Assembly (NCBI RefSeq): GCF_003073135.1
Contig: NZ_PGDQ01000005.1
Span: 186,001 to 250,000, forward strand
Length of the DNA stretch: 64,000 nt
Direction: 5' to 3'
Source: Euzebya rosea
GTDB lineage: Bacteria > Actinomycetota > Nitriliruptoria > Euzebyales > Euzebyaceae
The notes below the pieces were generated by a model. That model had not been told where the DNA came from and did no database searches. It saw only the letters and a program-made list of their open reading frames with translations. The translations under genes and the position numbers were made by a program. Shown here piece by piece: positions 42,601-51,269 of the stretch. Numbering within the stretch: position 1 is the stretch's first letter; every line of letters begins with the position of its first letter.

Positions 42601-42822
42601 ATGGCACCGATTGACAAGGACCGTCTCTGGACGGTCGCTGAGGTAGCTGACCACATGCGCGTGAGCAACATGACCGTCTACCGGCTCATCAAGGCCGGTG
42701 ACCTACCGGCGATTCGCGTCGGCAAGAACTACCGCATCCGCGGGCGCGAGCTCTCGGACTACATCGACGCATCGTTCGAGGCGGTGGCGCGCGAGGCGCG
42801 CACCGCGGACGAAACCAAGTAG
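42601..42822 (+). CDS. Small excisionase/MerR-type helix-turn-helix protein
   Basis: The 73-residue protein is a single HTH_17 domain ('LWTVAEVADHMRVSNMTVYRLIKAGDLPAIRVGKNYRIRGRELSDYI'), the winged-helix type shared by excisionases and BldC-like regulators. It is probably a DNA-binding regulator rather than a phage protein, since no integrase or att site is near. ATG 42601 has GGAGGAG 5 nt upstream. It leads the pilM-N-O operon (21 nt to pilM) and may regulate it or the structured leader region in front. Confidence 0.85.
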   Translation: MAPIDKDRLWTVAEVADHMRVSNMTVYRLIKAGDLPAIRVGKNYRIRGRELSDYIDASFEAVAREARTADETK

Positions 42823-42843
42823 CGGACGAGGCCCAACTTCCCC

Positions 42844-43899
42844 ATGGCTTCCGCAATCGGACTCGACATCGGCTCCAGCGCAGTACGCGCTGTGCAGCTG
42901 ACTGGCGGCAAGGGTGGACACACCCTCGACCGCCTCGGGCAGGTCATGCTGCCCCCAGGCGCGGTGCGCGACGGTGAGATCGTCGACCCCGACGCTGTTG
43001 TCGAGGCGCTCCAGATCCTCATGAGTCGCTACAAGTTCAAGGGCAAGAAGGTCGCCCTCGGCGTGGCGAACCAGCAGGTCGTCGTCCGCCAGGTCGACCT
43101 GCCGTCCCTCCCTGAGCAGCAGCTGCGCGAGTCGCTGCCGTTCCAGGTGCAGGACTACATCCCGATCCCTGTCGACGAGGCGCTGCTCGACTTCGAGATC
43201 CTCGAGGAGTACGCCAACCCCGACGGAACCGCGATGTCGCGGCTGCTGCTGGTGGCCGCTGCTCGCGAGATGGTCGACGGGCTGCTGGCGGTCATGAAGC
43301 AGGCCAAGCTCGAGCCGGTCCTCCTTGACCTCGACGCGTTCGCGCTGCTGCGTGCGCTTGCCGACGAACCGGAACCGGTCGACGAGGGGCAGCCACGTAC
43401 CGTGACGACGGGTGAGCTGATCGTCAACGTGGGCTCCACCGTCACCAACATCGTGGTGCACTCCGGCGGCATTCCACGCTTCGTCCGCATCCTGCTCATG
43501 GGTGGCAACTCGGTCACCGAGTCCCTCCAGAACTCCTTCGGCGTGTCCTGGGAGCAGGCAGAGGCCATGAAGTCCGCCGGCCACGCGCCCGGATCGCCCG
43601 AGGGATCGATGATCTCCGAGCGTGCCCAGCGGTTCATCGACGAGGTCCGAGGCTCGCTCGACTACTACCGCGCACAGGGCGACTCCGTCCAGGTCGAGCG
43701 AGTGATCATCAGCGGAGGCGGCGCCCAGCTGCCCAACCTCGCCGAGCGCCTGTCCGAGGCCGTCCGCCTTCCCGTCGACCGCGGTCACCCCATGCAGAGC
43801 CTGCAGATCGGCAAGGTCGGCCTCGAGCCGGCACAGCTGGCAGAAGCCGAGCCCTTCCTTGCCGTTGCTGTCGGCCTGGCGATGGGAGCGCTCGAATGA
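42844..43899 (+). CDS. pilM: Type IV pilus assembly protein PilM
   Basis: The 351-residue actin-like ATPase forms the cytoplasmic ring of the alignment complex. 'IGLDIGSSAVRAVQL' is the phosphate-1 loop, 'VNVGSTVTNIVVHSGG' the second, and 'VERVIISGGGAQLPNL' the adenosine motif. Length is standard. The ATG of pilN overlaps its stop (ATGA). PilM binds the PilN cytoplasmic tail, and the gene order M-N-O matches that assembly. Confidence 0.95.
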   Translation: MASAIGLDIGSSAVRAVQLTGGKGGHTLDRLGQVMLPPGAVRDGEIVDPDAVVEALQILMSRYKFKGKKVALGVANQQVVVRQVDLPSLPEQQLRESLPFQVQDYIPIPVDEALLDFEILEEYANPDGTAMSRLLLVAAAREMVDGLLAVMKQAKLEPVLLDLDAFALLRALADEPEPVDEGQPRTVTTGELIVNVGSTVTNIVVHSGGIPRFVRILLMGGNSVTESLQNSFGVSWEQAEAMKSAGHAPGSPEGSMISERAQRFIDEVRGSLDYYRAQGDSVQVERVIISGGGAQLPNLAERLSEAVRLPVDRGHPMQSLQIGKVGLEPAQLAEAEPFLAVAVGLAMGALE

Positions 43900-44546
43900 G
43901 CGTGCGTGTCAACCTCCTCCCACGGGAGTTCGAGGAACGAAGCCGCCAGCGCCGCATGGTCGGTGTCGGCGTGCTCGTCGTGGCCGCATGGGTTGCCTTG
44001 CTGGCGTTCGTCCTGCTCGGCCAGCTCGCTGCCGTCAACGACGCCAAGGACGAGCGCGACACCGCGCAGGCCGAGGTCAACCGCCTCCAGGCCGAGGTCC
44101 AGTCGCTCGCCGCGTTCCAGGACCTCGCAGACCGGCTCAACGCCACGAACGCCATCCTCACCACAGCCATGGACGAGGAGGTGTCCTGGGCACAGGTGCT
44201 CAACAACCTTGCGCTGTCCGTTCCGACCACGGCATCCCTCAGAACCTTCGACGGTGCGCTCAACGACCCGGGCACGGTCTCCAACGAGGTCTTCGCCGAG
44301 AACGACACCGCGGACGTCGGGTTCCTCAACGTGACGGGGTACTCGACTGAACGGTTCGCCCCCGGTGTCGAGTCCGTGCTCCTGCGCTTCGGTCAGGTCG
44401 ACTCGTTCTTCCAGCAGTACTTGTCCAACGCAGTCCAGGAAGAGATCGGTGACGTCGGCGTGACGACCTTCGACGCCGAGGTCCGCCTCGACGAGGACAA
44501 CCGCACCGGCCGGTACGCCGAGGGCCTTCCGGGGGTCACCCGATGA
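43896..44546 (+). CDS. pilN: Type IV pilus assembly protein PilN
   Basis: The 216-residue bitopic protein begins with the PilM-binding motif 'VRVNLLPREFEE'. One membrane helix (about 22-44) and a coiled coil ('AEVNRLQAEVQSLAAFQDL') follow, then a small alpha-beta periplasmic-type domain. It overlaps pilM and pilO by 4 nt at each end, giving tight coupling. In this probably monoderm-like host it would link the platform to the cell wall. Confidence 0.9.
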   Translation: MSVRVNLLPREFEERSRQRRMVGVGVLVVAAWVALLAFVLLGQLAAVNDAKDERDTAQAEVNRLQAEVQSLAAFQDLADRLNATNAILTTAMDEEVSWAQVLNNLALSVPTTASLRTFDGALNDPGTVSNEVFAENDTADVGFLNVTGYSTERFAPGVESVLLRFGQVDSFFQQYLSNAVQEEIGDVGVTTFDAEVRLDEDNRTGRYAEGLPGVTR

Positions 44547-45253
44547 CCCGCGTCTGGCTGTCCGTCCTCGCCGCAGCTGTCGTCCTGACGGTCGCGTGGT
44601 GGTTCCTGTTCTACGGGCCCGCCCGCACGCAGCAGCAGGCACTCCAGGCCGAAACCGCCACGCTGGTCACCCAGCAGGGCCAGCTGCGCACCCAGATCGC
44701 CCAGCTCCGTGACATCCGTGAGCAGGAAGTGCAGATCCAGGCGGACCTGGCCCGGCTCGAGCAGTACATCCCGGTCAACCCATCGCAGGCGTCACTTGTC
44801 CGTCAGGTCCAGCTGGCTGCTGACGCGTCGGGCCTGACCGTCGAGTCGTTGACGTTCGCAGATCCGGTGGTGGTCGAGGGCGCCCCGCCCCCCGCGCAAC
44901 CGGGCTTGGTCCTCGGCCGCATCGAAACCGAGATCGTGTTGGAGGGGGGCTACTTCCAAGCGGCAGATTTCCTTCGCCGCCTCGAGGTCGAAGTGGCCCG
45001 CGCCATGCTGGTCCAGCAGATCGGCCTGGAGGAGAGCGAGGACGGGTTCCCCAGGCTGAGCTCGACCATCCGCGGCTCCATCTTCGCCCTGATCGTCGCA
45101 CCCGTGGATCCCAACGCCCCCGTGATCGACCCGAACGCCCCCGTCGAAGGGACCACCGAGGCCCCCGAGGGCGACGACGCTCCTGCTGAGAGTGACGAGA
45201 TCAGCATGGTCGACGGCGACCAGGTGGCCGTGGCCATGGGAGGGACCCGATGA
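44543..45253 (+). CDS. pilO: Type IV pilus assembly protein PilO
   Basis: The 236-residue protein has one N-terminal membrane helix (about 4-24), a coiled coil ('TLVTQQGQLRTQIAQLRDI') and a ferredoxin-like domain with the PilO-type 'VEGGYFQAADFLRRLE'-like segment. The C-terminal ~45 residues are acidic and Pro-rich, an extension not seen in typical PilO. It pairs with PilN. Start and stop overlap the neighbouring genes by 4 nt. Confidence 0.9.
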   Translation: MTRVWLSVLAAAVVLTVAWWFLFYGPARTQQQALQAETATLVTQQGQLRTQIAQLRDIREQEVQIQADLARLEQYIPVNPSQASLVRQVQLAADASGLTVESLTFADPVVVEGAPPPAQPGLVLGRIETEIVLEGGYFQAADFLRRLEVEVARAMLVQQIGLEESEDGFPRLSSTIRGSIFALIVAPVDPNAPVIDPNAPVEGTTEAPEGDDAPAESDEISMVDGDQVAVAMGGTR

Positions 45254-46038
45254 GCACGACCGACGGCCAGCAGCAGGTCAGCCGGCCCCTGCAGATCCTC
45301 CTCGCAGTCGTCGTCGGCCTCGCGGCCATCTACGCACTGTGGACGTTCGTCCTCTCCCCGCTCCTCGCCGGTGACGACGAGGTCGGCTCCGTCGACCCCG
45401 CCGACCCGCCCGTGGTCGTACCCGAGGACGGCACCCCCGTCCCCGGCACCGAGAGCCCCGACGACCCCGTGCTCAGCGACGACGAGATCGAGACGCTCTT
45501 CGGCGAGCCGGTGCCGGAGACCTTCGGCATCTTCACCGCTCGCGACCCCTTCCAGCAGCTGGTGGTCGAGGTCGAGAGCGGGCAGGCCTCAGTGGTCGAA
45601 GCTGACGATCCCGACGTGATCGTCGACGTGGACGTCGATGCCGACTCCGACACCACGACCGACGTCACCGTCGGGACCAGCAGCAGCACCACCAGCGGCT
45701 CCTCGTCCTCCGGCGGCGGCACGACCACGGCCCCGACAACTCCGCCCGTCGACGACGATGCGCCGGCCGACGGCACCGCCCCCCAGGGCAGCGCCGGCGA
45801 GGAGATCTACGAGCCGGTCGGCCCCGCCGCCGGCAGCACCGAGATCACCCTCGACGCCGTCTCCCTCACCGGGGACAGCCTGGACGTCACCATCGACGAG
45901 ACCCTCCACGAGGCCATCGCCGAGGGTGAGGTCTTCGCCGAACGCTTCCAGCTGCTCGACATCGACGGACAGTGCGCGATCATGTTGTTCGGCGACTCCC
46001 GGTTCACGCTCTGCGCCGGCGAGACCATCGTCAAGTAG
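45250..46038 (+). CDS. PilP-like membrane protein of the pilMNO operon
   Basis: The 262-residue protein has one N-terminal membrane helix (about 12-36), a long low-complexity acidic/Thr/Ser segment (~110-190), and a small C-terminal beta domain ('GDSLDVTIDETLHEAIAEGEVFAERFQLLDIDGQCAIMLFGD'). 'FTARDPFQQLV' resembles the RDPF motif of PilP-type proteins. Homology to PilP is suggested by position and this motif only. There is no outer-membrane secretin gene for it to contact. It overlaps pilO by 4 nt. Confidence 0.65.
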   Translation: MSTTDGQQQVSRPLQILLAVVVGLAAIYALWTFVLSPLLAGDDEVGSVDPADPPVVVPEDGTPVPGTESPDDPVLSDDEIETLFGEPVPETFGIFTARDPFQQLVVEVESGQASVVEADDPDVIVDVDVDADSDTTTDVTVGTSSSTTSGSSSSGGGTTTAPTTPPVDDDAPADGTAPQGSAGEEIYEPVGPAAGSTEITLDAVSLTGDSLDVTIDETLHEAIAEGEVFAERFQLLDIDGQCAIMLFGDSRFTLCAGETIVK

Positions 46039-46057
46039 GCCGGGCACCGCACCCGGC

Positions 46058-46063
46058 TAGGAT
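46058..46063 (+). promoter_or_regulatory. Leaderless-type -10 element TAGGAT before aroC
   Basis: TAGGAT fits TANNNT and ends 9 nt before the GTG at 46073, with no Shine-Dalgarno between. It separates the aro-efp-nusB operon from the pilus genes. Confidence 0.6.
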
Positions 46064-46072
46064 GCTCGCACT

Positions 46073-47362
46073 GTGACCCTGCGCTACCTGACCGCAGGGG
46101 AGTCCCACGGACCCGCCCTCGTCGGCATCCTTGACGGCCTCCCCGCCGGAGTACCCACCGACCTCGACGGCATCCGCCACGAGCTCGCCCGCCGCCGCCT
46201 CGGCTACGGGCGCTCCCCACGGATGAACTTCGAGCTCGACCGCATCGAGATCCTCGGCGGCGTCCGCCACGGGCTGACCCTCGGGTCACCCGTCGCCCTC
46301 GTCATCCACAACACCGAATGGGAGAAGTGGACCGAGGCGATGGGCATCGAGGCGCCCGAGGACCCCGACGCCCTGCAGGCCACCGGTCGCGGCGCCGCCC
46401 TCACCCGGCCCCGCCCGGGCCACGCCGACCTCGTCGGCATGCAGAAGTACGACTTCGACGACGCCCGCAACGTCCTCGAACGTGCCAGCGCCCGCGAGAC
46501 CGCCACCCGCGTCGGGCTCGGCTGGTTCGCAAAGCGGCTCCTCCGCCACGTCGGCGTCCAGGTCCTCTCCCACGTCACCCGCATCGCCGAGGTCGCGGTC
46601 ACCGACGAACACCCCCTCCCCGGCCCGCACGACCTCGACCGCATCGACGAGGATCCCATGCGCTGCCTCGACCCCGAGGTCAGCCAGGCCATGCAGGACC
46701 GCGTCGACCGGGCCAAGGCCGAACGCGACACCCTCGGCGGCGTCGTCGAGGTCGTCGTCCACGGCCTCCCGCCGGGCCTCGGCTCGCACGTCCACTGGGA
46801 CCGCAAGCTCGACACCCGCCTGGCCGCCGCACTGATGAGCATCCAGGCGTTCAAGGGCGTCGGCGTCGGCGACGGGTTCGGCTCGGCCGCCGTCCCCGGC
46901 TCGGTCGCCCACGACGAGATCCTCCCCGGCGAGGACGGACGGTTCGTCCGCAAGACCCACCGGGCCGGCGGGCTCGAGGGGGGCATGACCACCGGAGAGG
47001 TCCTCCGTGTCACCGCCGCGATGAAGCCCCTCTCCTCACTCATGCGTCCCCTCTCCACCGTCGACACCGCCACCCGTGGCCCGGCCGAGGCCATCACCCA
47101 GCGCTCCGACGTCTGTGCCGTTCCTCGTGCTGGCGTCGTCGCGGAGGCCGTCGTCGCGATGGAGCTCGCCTCGGCGCTGCTGGAGAAGACCGGCGGCGAC
47201 TCCCTCGGCGAGGTCACCCGCAACCTGCAGGGCTACCTTGCCGGCGTCGACCGTCCCCGCGGGCCCGTCGCGGACGGCTACCAGGGCGACCCCGTCGACG
47301 AACGCGGCTATCGCACCCCCGAGGGCACCGACGCCGGCAGCCTGCGGGACGACGCGCCGTGA
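46073..47362 (+). CDS. aroC: Chorismate synthase
   Basis: The 429-residue FMN-dependent enzyme forms chorismate from EPSP. 'YLTAGESHGPALVGILDG' is the N-terminal signature, 'RRLGYGRSPRMNFE' and 'RPRPGHADLVGMQKY' line the active site, and 'KGVGVGDGFGSA' and 'SDVCAVPRAGVVAEAV' are further conserved blocks. It is slightly longer than average. The start is GTG, and aroK overlaps its end (GTGA). It heads aroC-aroK-aroB-M24 peptidase-efp-nusB. Confidence 0.97.
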   Translation: MTLRYLTAGESHGPALVGILDGLPAGVPTDLDGIRHELARRRLGYGRSPRMNFELDRIEILGGVRHGLTLGSPVALVIHNTEWEKWTEAMGIEAPEDPDALQATGRGAALTRPRPGHADLVGMQKYDFDDARNVLERASARETATRVGLGWFAKRLLRHVGVQVLSHVTRIAEVAVTDEHPLPGPHDLDRIDEDPMRCLDPEVSQAMQDRVDRAKAERDTLGGVVEVVVHGLPPGLGSHVHWDRKLDTRLAAALMSIQAFKGVGVGDGFGSAAVPGSVAHDEILPGEDGRFVRKTHRAGGLEGGMTTGEVLRVTAAMKPLSSLMRPLSTVDTATRGPAEAITQRSDVCAVPRAGVVAEAVVAMELASALLEKTGGDSLGEVTRNLQGYLAGVDRPRGPVADGYQGDPVDERGYRTPEGTDAGSLRDDAP

Positions 47363-47946
47363 CCGTCGACGCCACCGACCAGCAGGGCCGCAACATCGTC
47401 CTGTCCGGGATGATGGGGTCGGGCAAGTCCACCATCGGCCGCATCGTCGCCGGGCTGCTCGACCGCCCCTTCGTCGACACCGACAAGCAGGTCGAGGAGA
47501 CCGCCGGCTGCAGCGTCGCGACCATCTTCGCCGAGCAGGGCGAAGCGGCCTTCCGCGACATGGAACGCGAGGCCGTCCGTCAGGTCGCCGCCACGCAGGG
47601 CCAGGTCGTGTCCCTCGGCGGTGGCGTCGTCATGGACCCCGACAACGTCGCCCGCCTGCGCGCCACCGGCGACATCGTCTGGATCGACGTGCCTGTCGAG
47701 GTGCTCGTCGGTCGCCTCGCCTCCTCCGCCAAGCCCAACAAGCGCCCCCTGCTGGAAGGCGACCAGGACCCCGACGCCCTGCACAGCCGCCTGAGCGCGC
47801 TGCGTGCCGAGCGGTACGACGCCTACGCCAGCAGCGCCGTCTACGTGCTGGACACCATGGGACGCTCCTCGGAGGTCGTGGCCCAGGAGGTCCTGGCATG
47901 GGCGATGCAGCAGCCCGGCGTGCTCAGCCCCGAGGAACGACCCTGA
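47359..47946 (+). CDS. aroK: Shikimate kinase
   Basis: The 195-residue P-loop kinase phosphorylates shikimate at O3. Walker A is 'SGMMGSGKSTIG', 'FVDTDKQVEETAG' binds shikimate and magnesium, 'FRDMEREAVRQVA' has the conserved Arg-Glu, and 'VVSLGGGVVMD' is the Gly triad. GTG 47359 overlaps the aroC stop. aroB starts 2 nt after the aroK stop. Confidence 0.95.
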   Translation: MTVDATDQQGRNIVLSGMMGSGKSTIGRIVAGLLDRPFVDTDKQVEETAGCSVATIFAEQGEAAFRDMEREAVRQVAATQGQVVSLGGGVVMDPDNVARLRATGDIVWIDVPVEVLVGRLASSAKPNKRPLLEGDQDPDALHSRLSALRAERYDAYASSAVYVLDTMGRSSEVVAQEVLAWAMQQPGVLSPEERP

Positions 47947-47948
47947 CC

Positions 47949-49034
47949 ATGACCCACGACACCATCCACGTCGACCTGGGCCCGCGCAGCTACGACATCC
48001 ACGTCGGGGCCGGACTCCTGGCCGACCTGCACGACCTGGTCCCGTGGCCCGCCCACGCCCGCAACGCCGTCGTCGTCACCAACGGGGTCGTCTGGGACCA
48101 CTACGGCGAGGCCGTGTCCGCGGCGATCGAGGCGGCCGGGCTCAACCTGGTCACCATCCGCGTGCCCGACGGCGAGCAGGCCAAGTCCACCGACACCCTC
48201 GCGGCGCTCTGGTCGCGGTTCGCCGGCATCCCGCTGCTGCGCGACGACGTGGTGATCGCCCTCGGCGGGGGAGTGGTGGGCGACCTTGCCGGATTCGCGG
48301 CCGCCACCTGGAACCGCGGCGTGGCGCTGGTGCAGGTCCCCACGACGCTCCTGGCCCAGGTCGACTCCGCCATCGGCGGCAAGACCGGCATCAACCTGGC
48401 CCAGGGCAAGAACCTCATCGGGGCCTTCCACCAGCCGCTGGTCGTCATCAGCGACGTCGGCACCCTCTCCACGCTGCCCGACCGCGAACGACGGGCCGGC
48501 CTCGGCGAGGTCGCCAAGTACGGCTTCATCGCCGACCCCGTGGTCCTGGAGCTGCTTGAGGAACGGCCCGGGTCGGCCACGGCCGGCGAACCCGACGTGC
48601 TGCGCGAGATCGTCCGCCGCGGCTCGACGGTCAAGGCCGAGATCGTGTCGGAGGACGAGCTGGAGTCGGGCCGTCGGGCCCTCCTCAACTACGGCCACAC
48701 CGTCGGCCACGCCATCGAGGCCCTGACCGGCTACGGCACCTACCGCCACGGCGAGGCCGTCGGGCTCGGCATGGTCTTCGCCGCCCGCTTGGGCGAGCGG
48801 CTGGACATCGCCGAGAAGGGGCTGGCGGACCGCACCGTCGCGGTCCTCGAGGGACTCGGCCTGCCCACCCGCGGCCTGCGGCTGGACCCGGGCGCCGTCT
48901 GGGACGTCATGGCCCGCGACAAGAAGGCCCGCGATGGCGTGCGGTTCATCATCAGCCGCCGGCCCGGCGAGGCCGAGGTCATCGACGAACCCCGCCGCGG
49001 CATCGTCGACGACGTCCTGCGTTCCATGGCATGA
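47949..49034 (+). CDS. aroB: 3-dehydroquinate synthase
   Basis: The 361-residue NAD- and metal-dependent enzyme cyclises DAHP. 'ALGGGVVGDLAGFAAATWNRG' is the NAD-binding core, 'VPTTLLAQVDSAIGGKTGIN' the phosphate and substrate region, and 'LNYGHTVGHAIEALTGYG' and 'RHGEAVGLGM' bear the zinc-binding histidines. Length is standard. The peptidase gene overlaps its end by 4 nt. A type II dehydroquinase (aroQ), often next in this cluster, is absent here. Confidence 0.96.
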   Translation: MTHDTIHVDLGPRSYDIHVGAGLLADLHDLVPWPAHARNAVVVTNGVVWDHYGEAVSAAIEAAGLNLVTIRVPDGEQAKSTDTLAALWSRFAGIPLLRDDVVIALGGGVVGDLAGFAAATWNRGVALVQVPTTLLAQVDSAIGGKTGINLAQGKNLIGAFHQPLVVISDVGTLSTLPDRERRAGLGEVAKYGFIADPVVLELLEERPGSATAGEPDVLREIVRRGSTVKAEIVSEDELESGRRALLNYGHTVGHAIEALTGYGTYRHGEAVGLGMVFAARLGERLDIAEKGLADRTVAVLEGLGLPTRGLRLDPGAVWDVMARDKKARDGVRFIISRRPGEAEVIDEPRRGIVDDVLRSMA

Positions 49035-50110
49035 GCACCGTCCCCGCCGAGGCGATCGACGTCCGCGTGGGCCGGCTGCAAGCGGCCATGGCCGAGGCCG
49101 GCATCGACACGCTGCTGGTCACCGAGCTGCCGAGCGTCCGCTGGCTGACCGGCTTCAGCGGCTCCGCCGGCCGGGCGCTGGTCAGGGCCTCCGGCCCGGC
49201 CGTGCTGGTCACCGACGACCGCTACACCCTGCGCGCGAAGGTGGAGGCGCCTGCCGCGGAGATCGTCATCGACCGCACCTGGGGGTGGCTGGGCGACGCC
49301 GACATCGACGGACCCCTGGCCGTCCAGGCCGAGGTGCTGCCGTGGGCGGTCGTGCGCGAGCTGGCCGACCTGCTCGAGCACGTCGAGCTGGTCCCCACCG
49401 AGGGGCTGCTCGCCGGTGTCCGGGCGGTCAAGGACGCCCACGAGATCGCCGCGCTCCGTCGGGCGTGCGCCATCACCGTCGAGGCGTTCGAGGCGGCGCT
49501 CGGGTGGATCGCACCCGGCCTGACCGAACGCGAGATCGCCCGTCGGCTGCTGGACGACATGACCCGGCGGGGGGCCGAGGCGTCGGCGTTCGACCCCATC
49601 GTGGCCGCCGGACCCAACGGGGCGGTGCCCCACCACTCACCCTCGGATCGTCCCGTCGGCCGTGGCGAGCTGCTCACCATGGACTTCGGTGCCCGCGTCG
49701 ACGGCTACCACGCCGACATGACCCGCACCGTCGCGGTGGGCGCGGTGGCATCGGACCTGGGCGACCTGTACGACCTGGTCCGCCGCGCGCAGCAGGCGGG
49801 GGTCGAGGCGGTGCGGGACGGCATCGGCGCCAAGGAGCTGGACGCGGTGTGCCGCGAGGTCATCACCGACGCGGGCCACGGCGCGGACTTCCGCCACGGG
49901 ACCGGCCACGGGGTTGGCCTGATGATCCACGAGGAGCCGTTCCTGGGCATTCAGGCAACCGGTACACTGCGTGACCGGATGGCCATCACGGTCGAGCCGG
50001 GCGTCTACGTCCCGGGGCTCGGCGGGGTCCGCATCGAAGACGTCGTGCTGGTAGGGCACACCGACGGCGAGCGCTTGACCACGGCCTCCCACGACCTCAT
50101 CGTCCTCTAA
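49031..50110 (+). CDS. M24 family Xaa-Pro aminopeptidase-like peptidase
   Basis: The 359-residue protein has a creatinase N-domain ('RVGRLQAAMAEAGIDTLLVTE', 'RWLTGFSGSAG') and a pita-bread catalytic domain. The dinuclear metal ligands are visible: two Asp in 'LTMDFGARVDGYHADMTRTV', His in 'GTGHGVGLMIHEEP', and Glu in 'ITVEPGVYVPG' and 'GVRIEDVV'. It is of the PepP/PepQ type and cleaves peptides next to proline. Its place between aroB and efp is the standard actinobacterial one. Confidence 0.93.
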   Translation: MSTVPAEAIDVRVGRLQAAMAEAGIDTLLVTELPSVRWLTGFSGSAGRALVRASGPAVLVTDDRYTLRAKVEAPAAEIVIDRTWGWLGDADIDGPLAVQAEVLPWAVVRELADLLEHVELVPTEGLLAGVRAVKDAHEIAALRRACAITVEAFEAALGWIAPGLTEREIARRLLDDMTRRGAEASAFDPIVAAGPNGAVPHHSPSDRPVGRGELLTMDFGARVDGYHADMTRTVAVGAVASDLGDLYDLVRRAQQAGVEAVRDGIGAKELDAVCREVITDAGHGADFRHGTGHGVGLMIHEEPFLGIQATGTLRDRMAITVEPGVYVPGLGGVRIEDVVLVGHTDGERLTTASHDLIVL

Positions 50111-50129
50111 ACGTCTCCAGGAGACCCCC

Positions 50130-50687
50130 ATGGTTTCGACCAACAGCCTCAAGAACGGCATGACCGTCAAGATCGACGACAAGCTGTGGAAGATCGACTA
50201 CTTCCAGCACGTCAAGCCCGGCAAGGGCCCGGCGTTCGTCCGTACCAAGCTCAAGAGCGTTCCCGACGGCAAAGTCGTCGACAAGACCTTCCGCGCCGGT
50301 GAGGAGCTCGAGCAGGCCATCGTCACCCGCACCGAGCTGCAGTACCTGTACCAGGACGGCGAGCAGTACGTCTTCATGGACACCGACAGCTACGAGCAGA
50401 CCTTCGTGCCGCAGGAGGTCGTCGCCGACGCGATGAAGTGGACCAAGGAGTCCGACGTCATCGAGCTGACGTTCTACGAGGGCGAGGTCATCGACTTCAC
50501 CCTCCCGGCCAACGTGATCCTCGAGATCACCGAGACCGAGCCCGGCGTCGCCGGCAACACCGTCAGCGGCGCCAGCAAGCCGGCCACCCTCGAGACCGGT
50601 GCCGAGGTGCAGGTGCCCCTGTTCGTCAACATCGGCGAGAAGATCAAGGTCGACACCCGCTCCGGCGACTACATCTCCCGCGCATGA
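50130..50687 (+). CDS. efp: Translation elongation factor P
   Basis: The 185-residue three-domain protein rescues ribosomes stalled at polyproline. The KOW-like first domain has the tip 'HVKPGKGPAFVRTKLK', with Lys at the position that carries the modification in E. coli. The final OB domain ends in 'VDTRSGDYISRA'. A Shine-Dalgarno CAGGAGA precedes ATG 50130. No EpmA/EarP gene is nearby. nusB overlaps the stop (ATGA). Confidence 0.97.
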   Translation: MVSTNSLKNGMTVKIDDKLWKIDYFQHVKPGKGPAFVRTKLKSVPDGKVVDKTFRAGEELEQAIVTRTELQYLYQDGEQYVFMDTDSYEQTFVPQEVVADAMKWTKESDVIELTFYEGEVIDFTLPANVILEITETEPGVAGNTVSGASKPATLETGAEVQVPLFVNIGEKIKVDTRSGDYISRA

Positions 50688-51118
50688 CCGCCGCCGAGGA
50701 CTCCGTACGGGGGTCCGGGCGGTCGATGTCACGGACCGAGGCCCGGACGAAGGCGCTCGAGGTCCTGTTCGCTGCGGACCTGCGCGGTGTCCCGGCAGCC
50801 ACCCTGCTGGACGACCCCGAGGGCGGCTGGGTCGATGCGTTCACCCGCACGCTGGTCACGACCGTCGCCGACAACCGGTACGACATCGACCAGCTCATCG
50901 GCGAACGGGCCGAGGGCTGGACGCTGGACCGCATGCCCGGTGTGGACCGCAACGTCCTGCGCCTGGGCCTCGCCGAGCTGCTCTACATCGACGAGGTCCC
51001 CCCCGCCGTCGCCATCGACGAAGCCGTCGAGCTGGCCAAGTCGCTGTCGACCGACTCCTCCCCCCGCTTCGTCAACGGCATCCTCGCCGCCGTCGCCCGC
51101 GACCGCGACCTCCTCTAG
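50684..51118 (+). CDS. nusB: Transcription antitermination factor NusB
   Basis: The 144-residue all-helical protein binds boxA RNA with NusE in rRNA antitermination. Signatures are 'RTEARTKALEVLFAADLRG', 'LDRMPGVDRNVLRLGLAELLY' and 'AVAIDEAVELAKSLSTDSSPRFVNGILAAV'. ATG 50684 overlaps the efp stop; a second Met after ~18 residues is possible. It ends the aroC operon. A family A palindrome doublet follows in the convergent gap. Confidence 0.95.
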   Translation: MTAAEDSVRGSGRSMSRTEARTKALEVLFAADLRGVPAATLLDDPEGGWVDAFTRTLVTTVADNRYDIDQLIGERAEGWTLDRMPGVDRNVLRLGLAELLYIDEVPPAVAIDEAVELAKSLSTDSSPRFVNGILAAVARDRDLL

Positions 51119-51196
51119 CCCGTCGTCCTGCACGGCCGGGTCCGGGGACGTCGCGGTTGGGCGCATCCGTCGGGGCTGCGGCTCGTCACGGCCCAG

Positions 51197-51239
51197 GTGT
51201 GTCGTCGAACCGGCCACATGTCGTGGCTGGCCGACACAC
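51197..51239 (+). repeat. Palindromic repeat family A, copy A3
   Basis: 43 nt with arms GTGTGTCG (51197-51204) and CGACACAC (51232-51239). The inner CCGGCCAC/GTGGCTGG also pairs, giving a two-tier hairpin. It lies between nusB and the convergent DUF559-type gene. Confidence 0.88.
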
Positions 51240-51269
51240 CCCAGGGGCCACGCCGGGACCGGTGCCTAC

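Noticed and set aside
42601-42822. Excisionase of a prophage or integrative element
   Set aside because: No integrase, att repeats or phage genes are nearby; the gene is embedded in the pilus operon.
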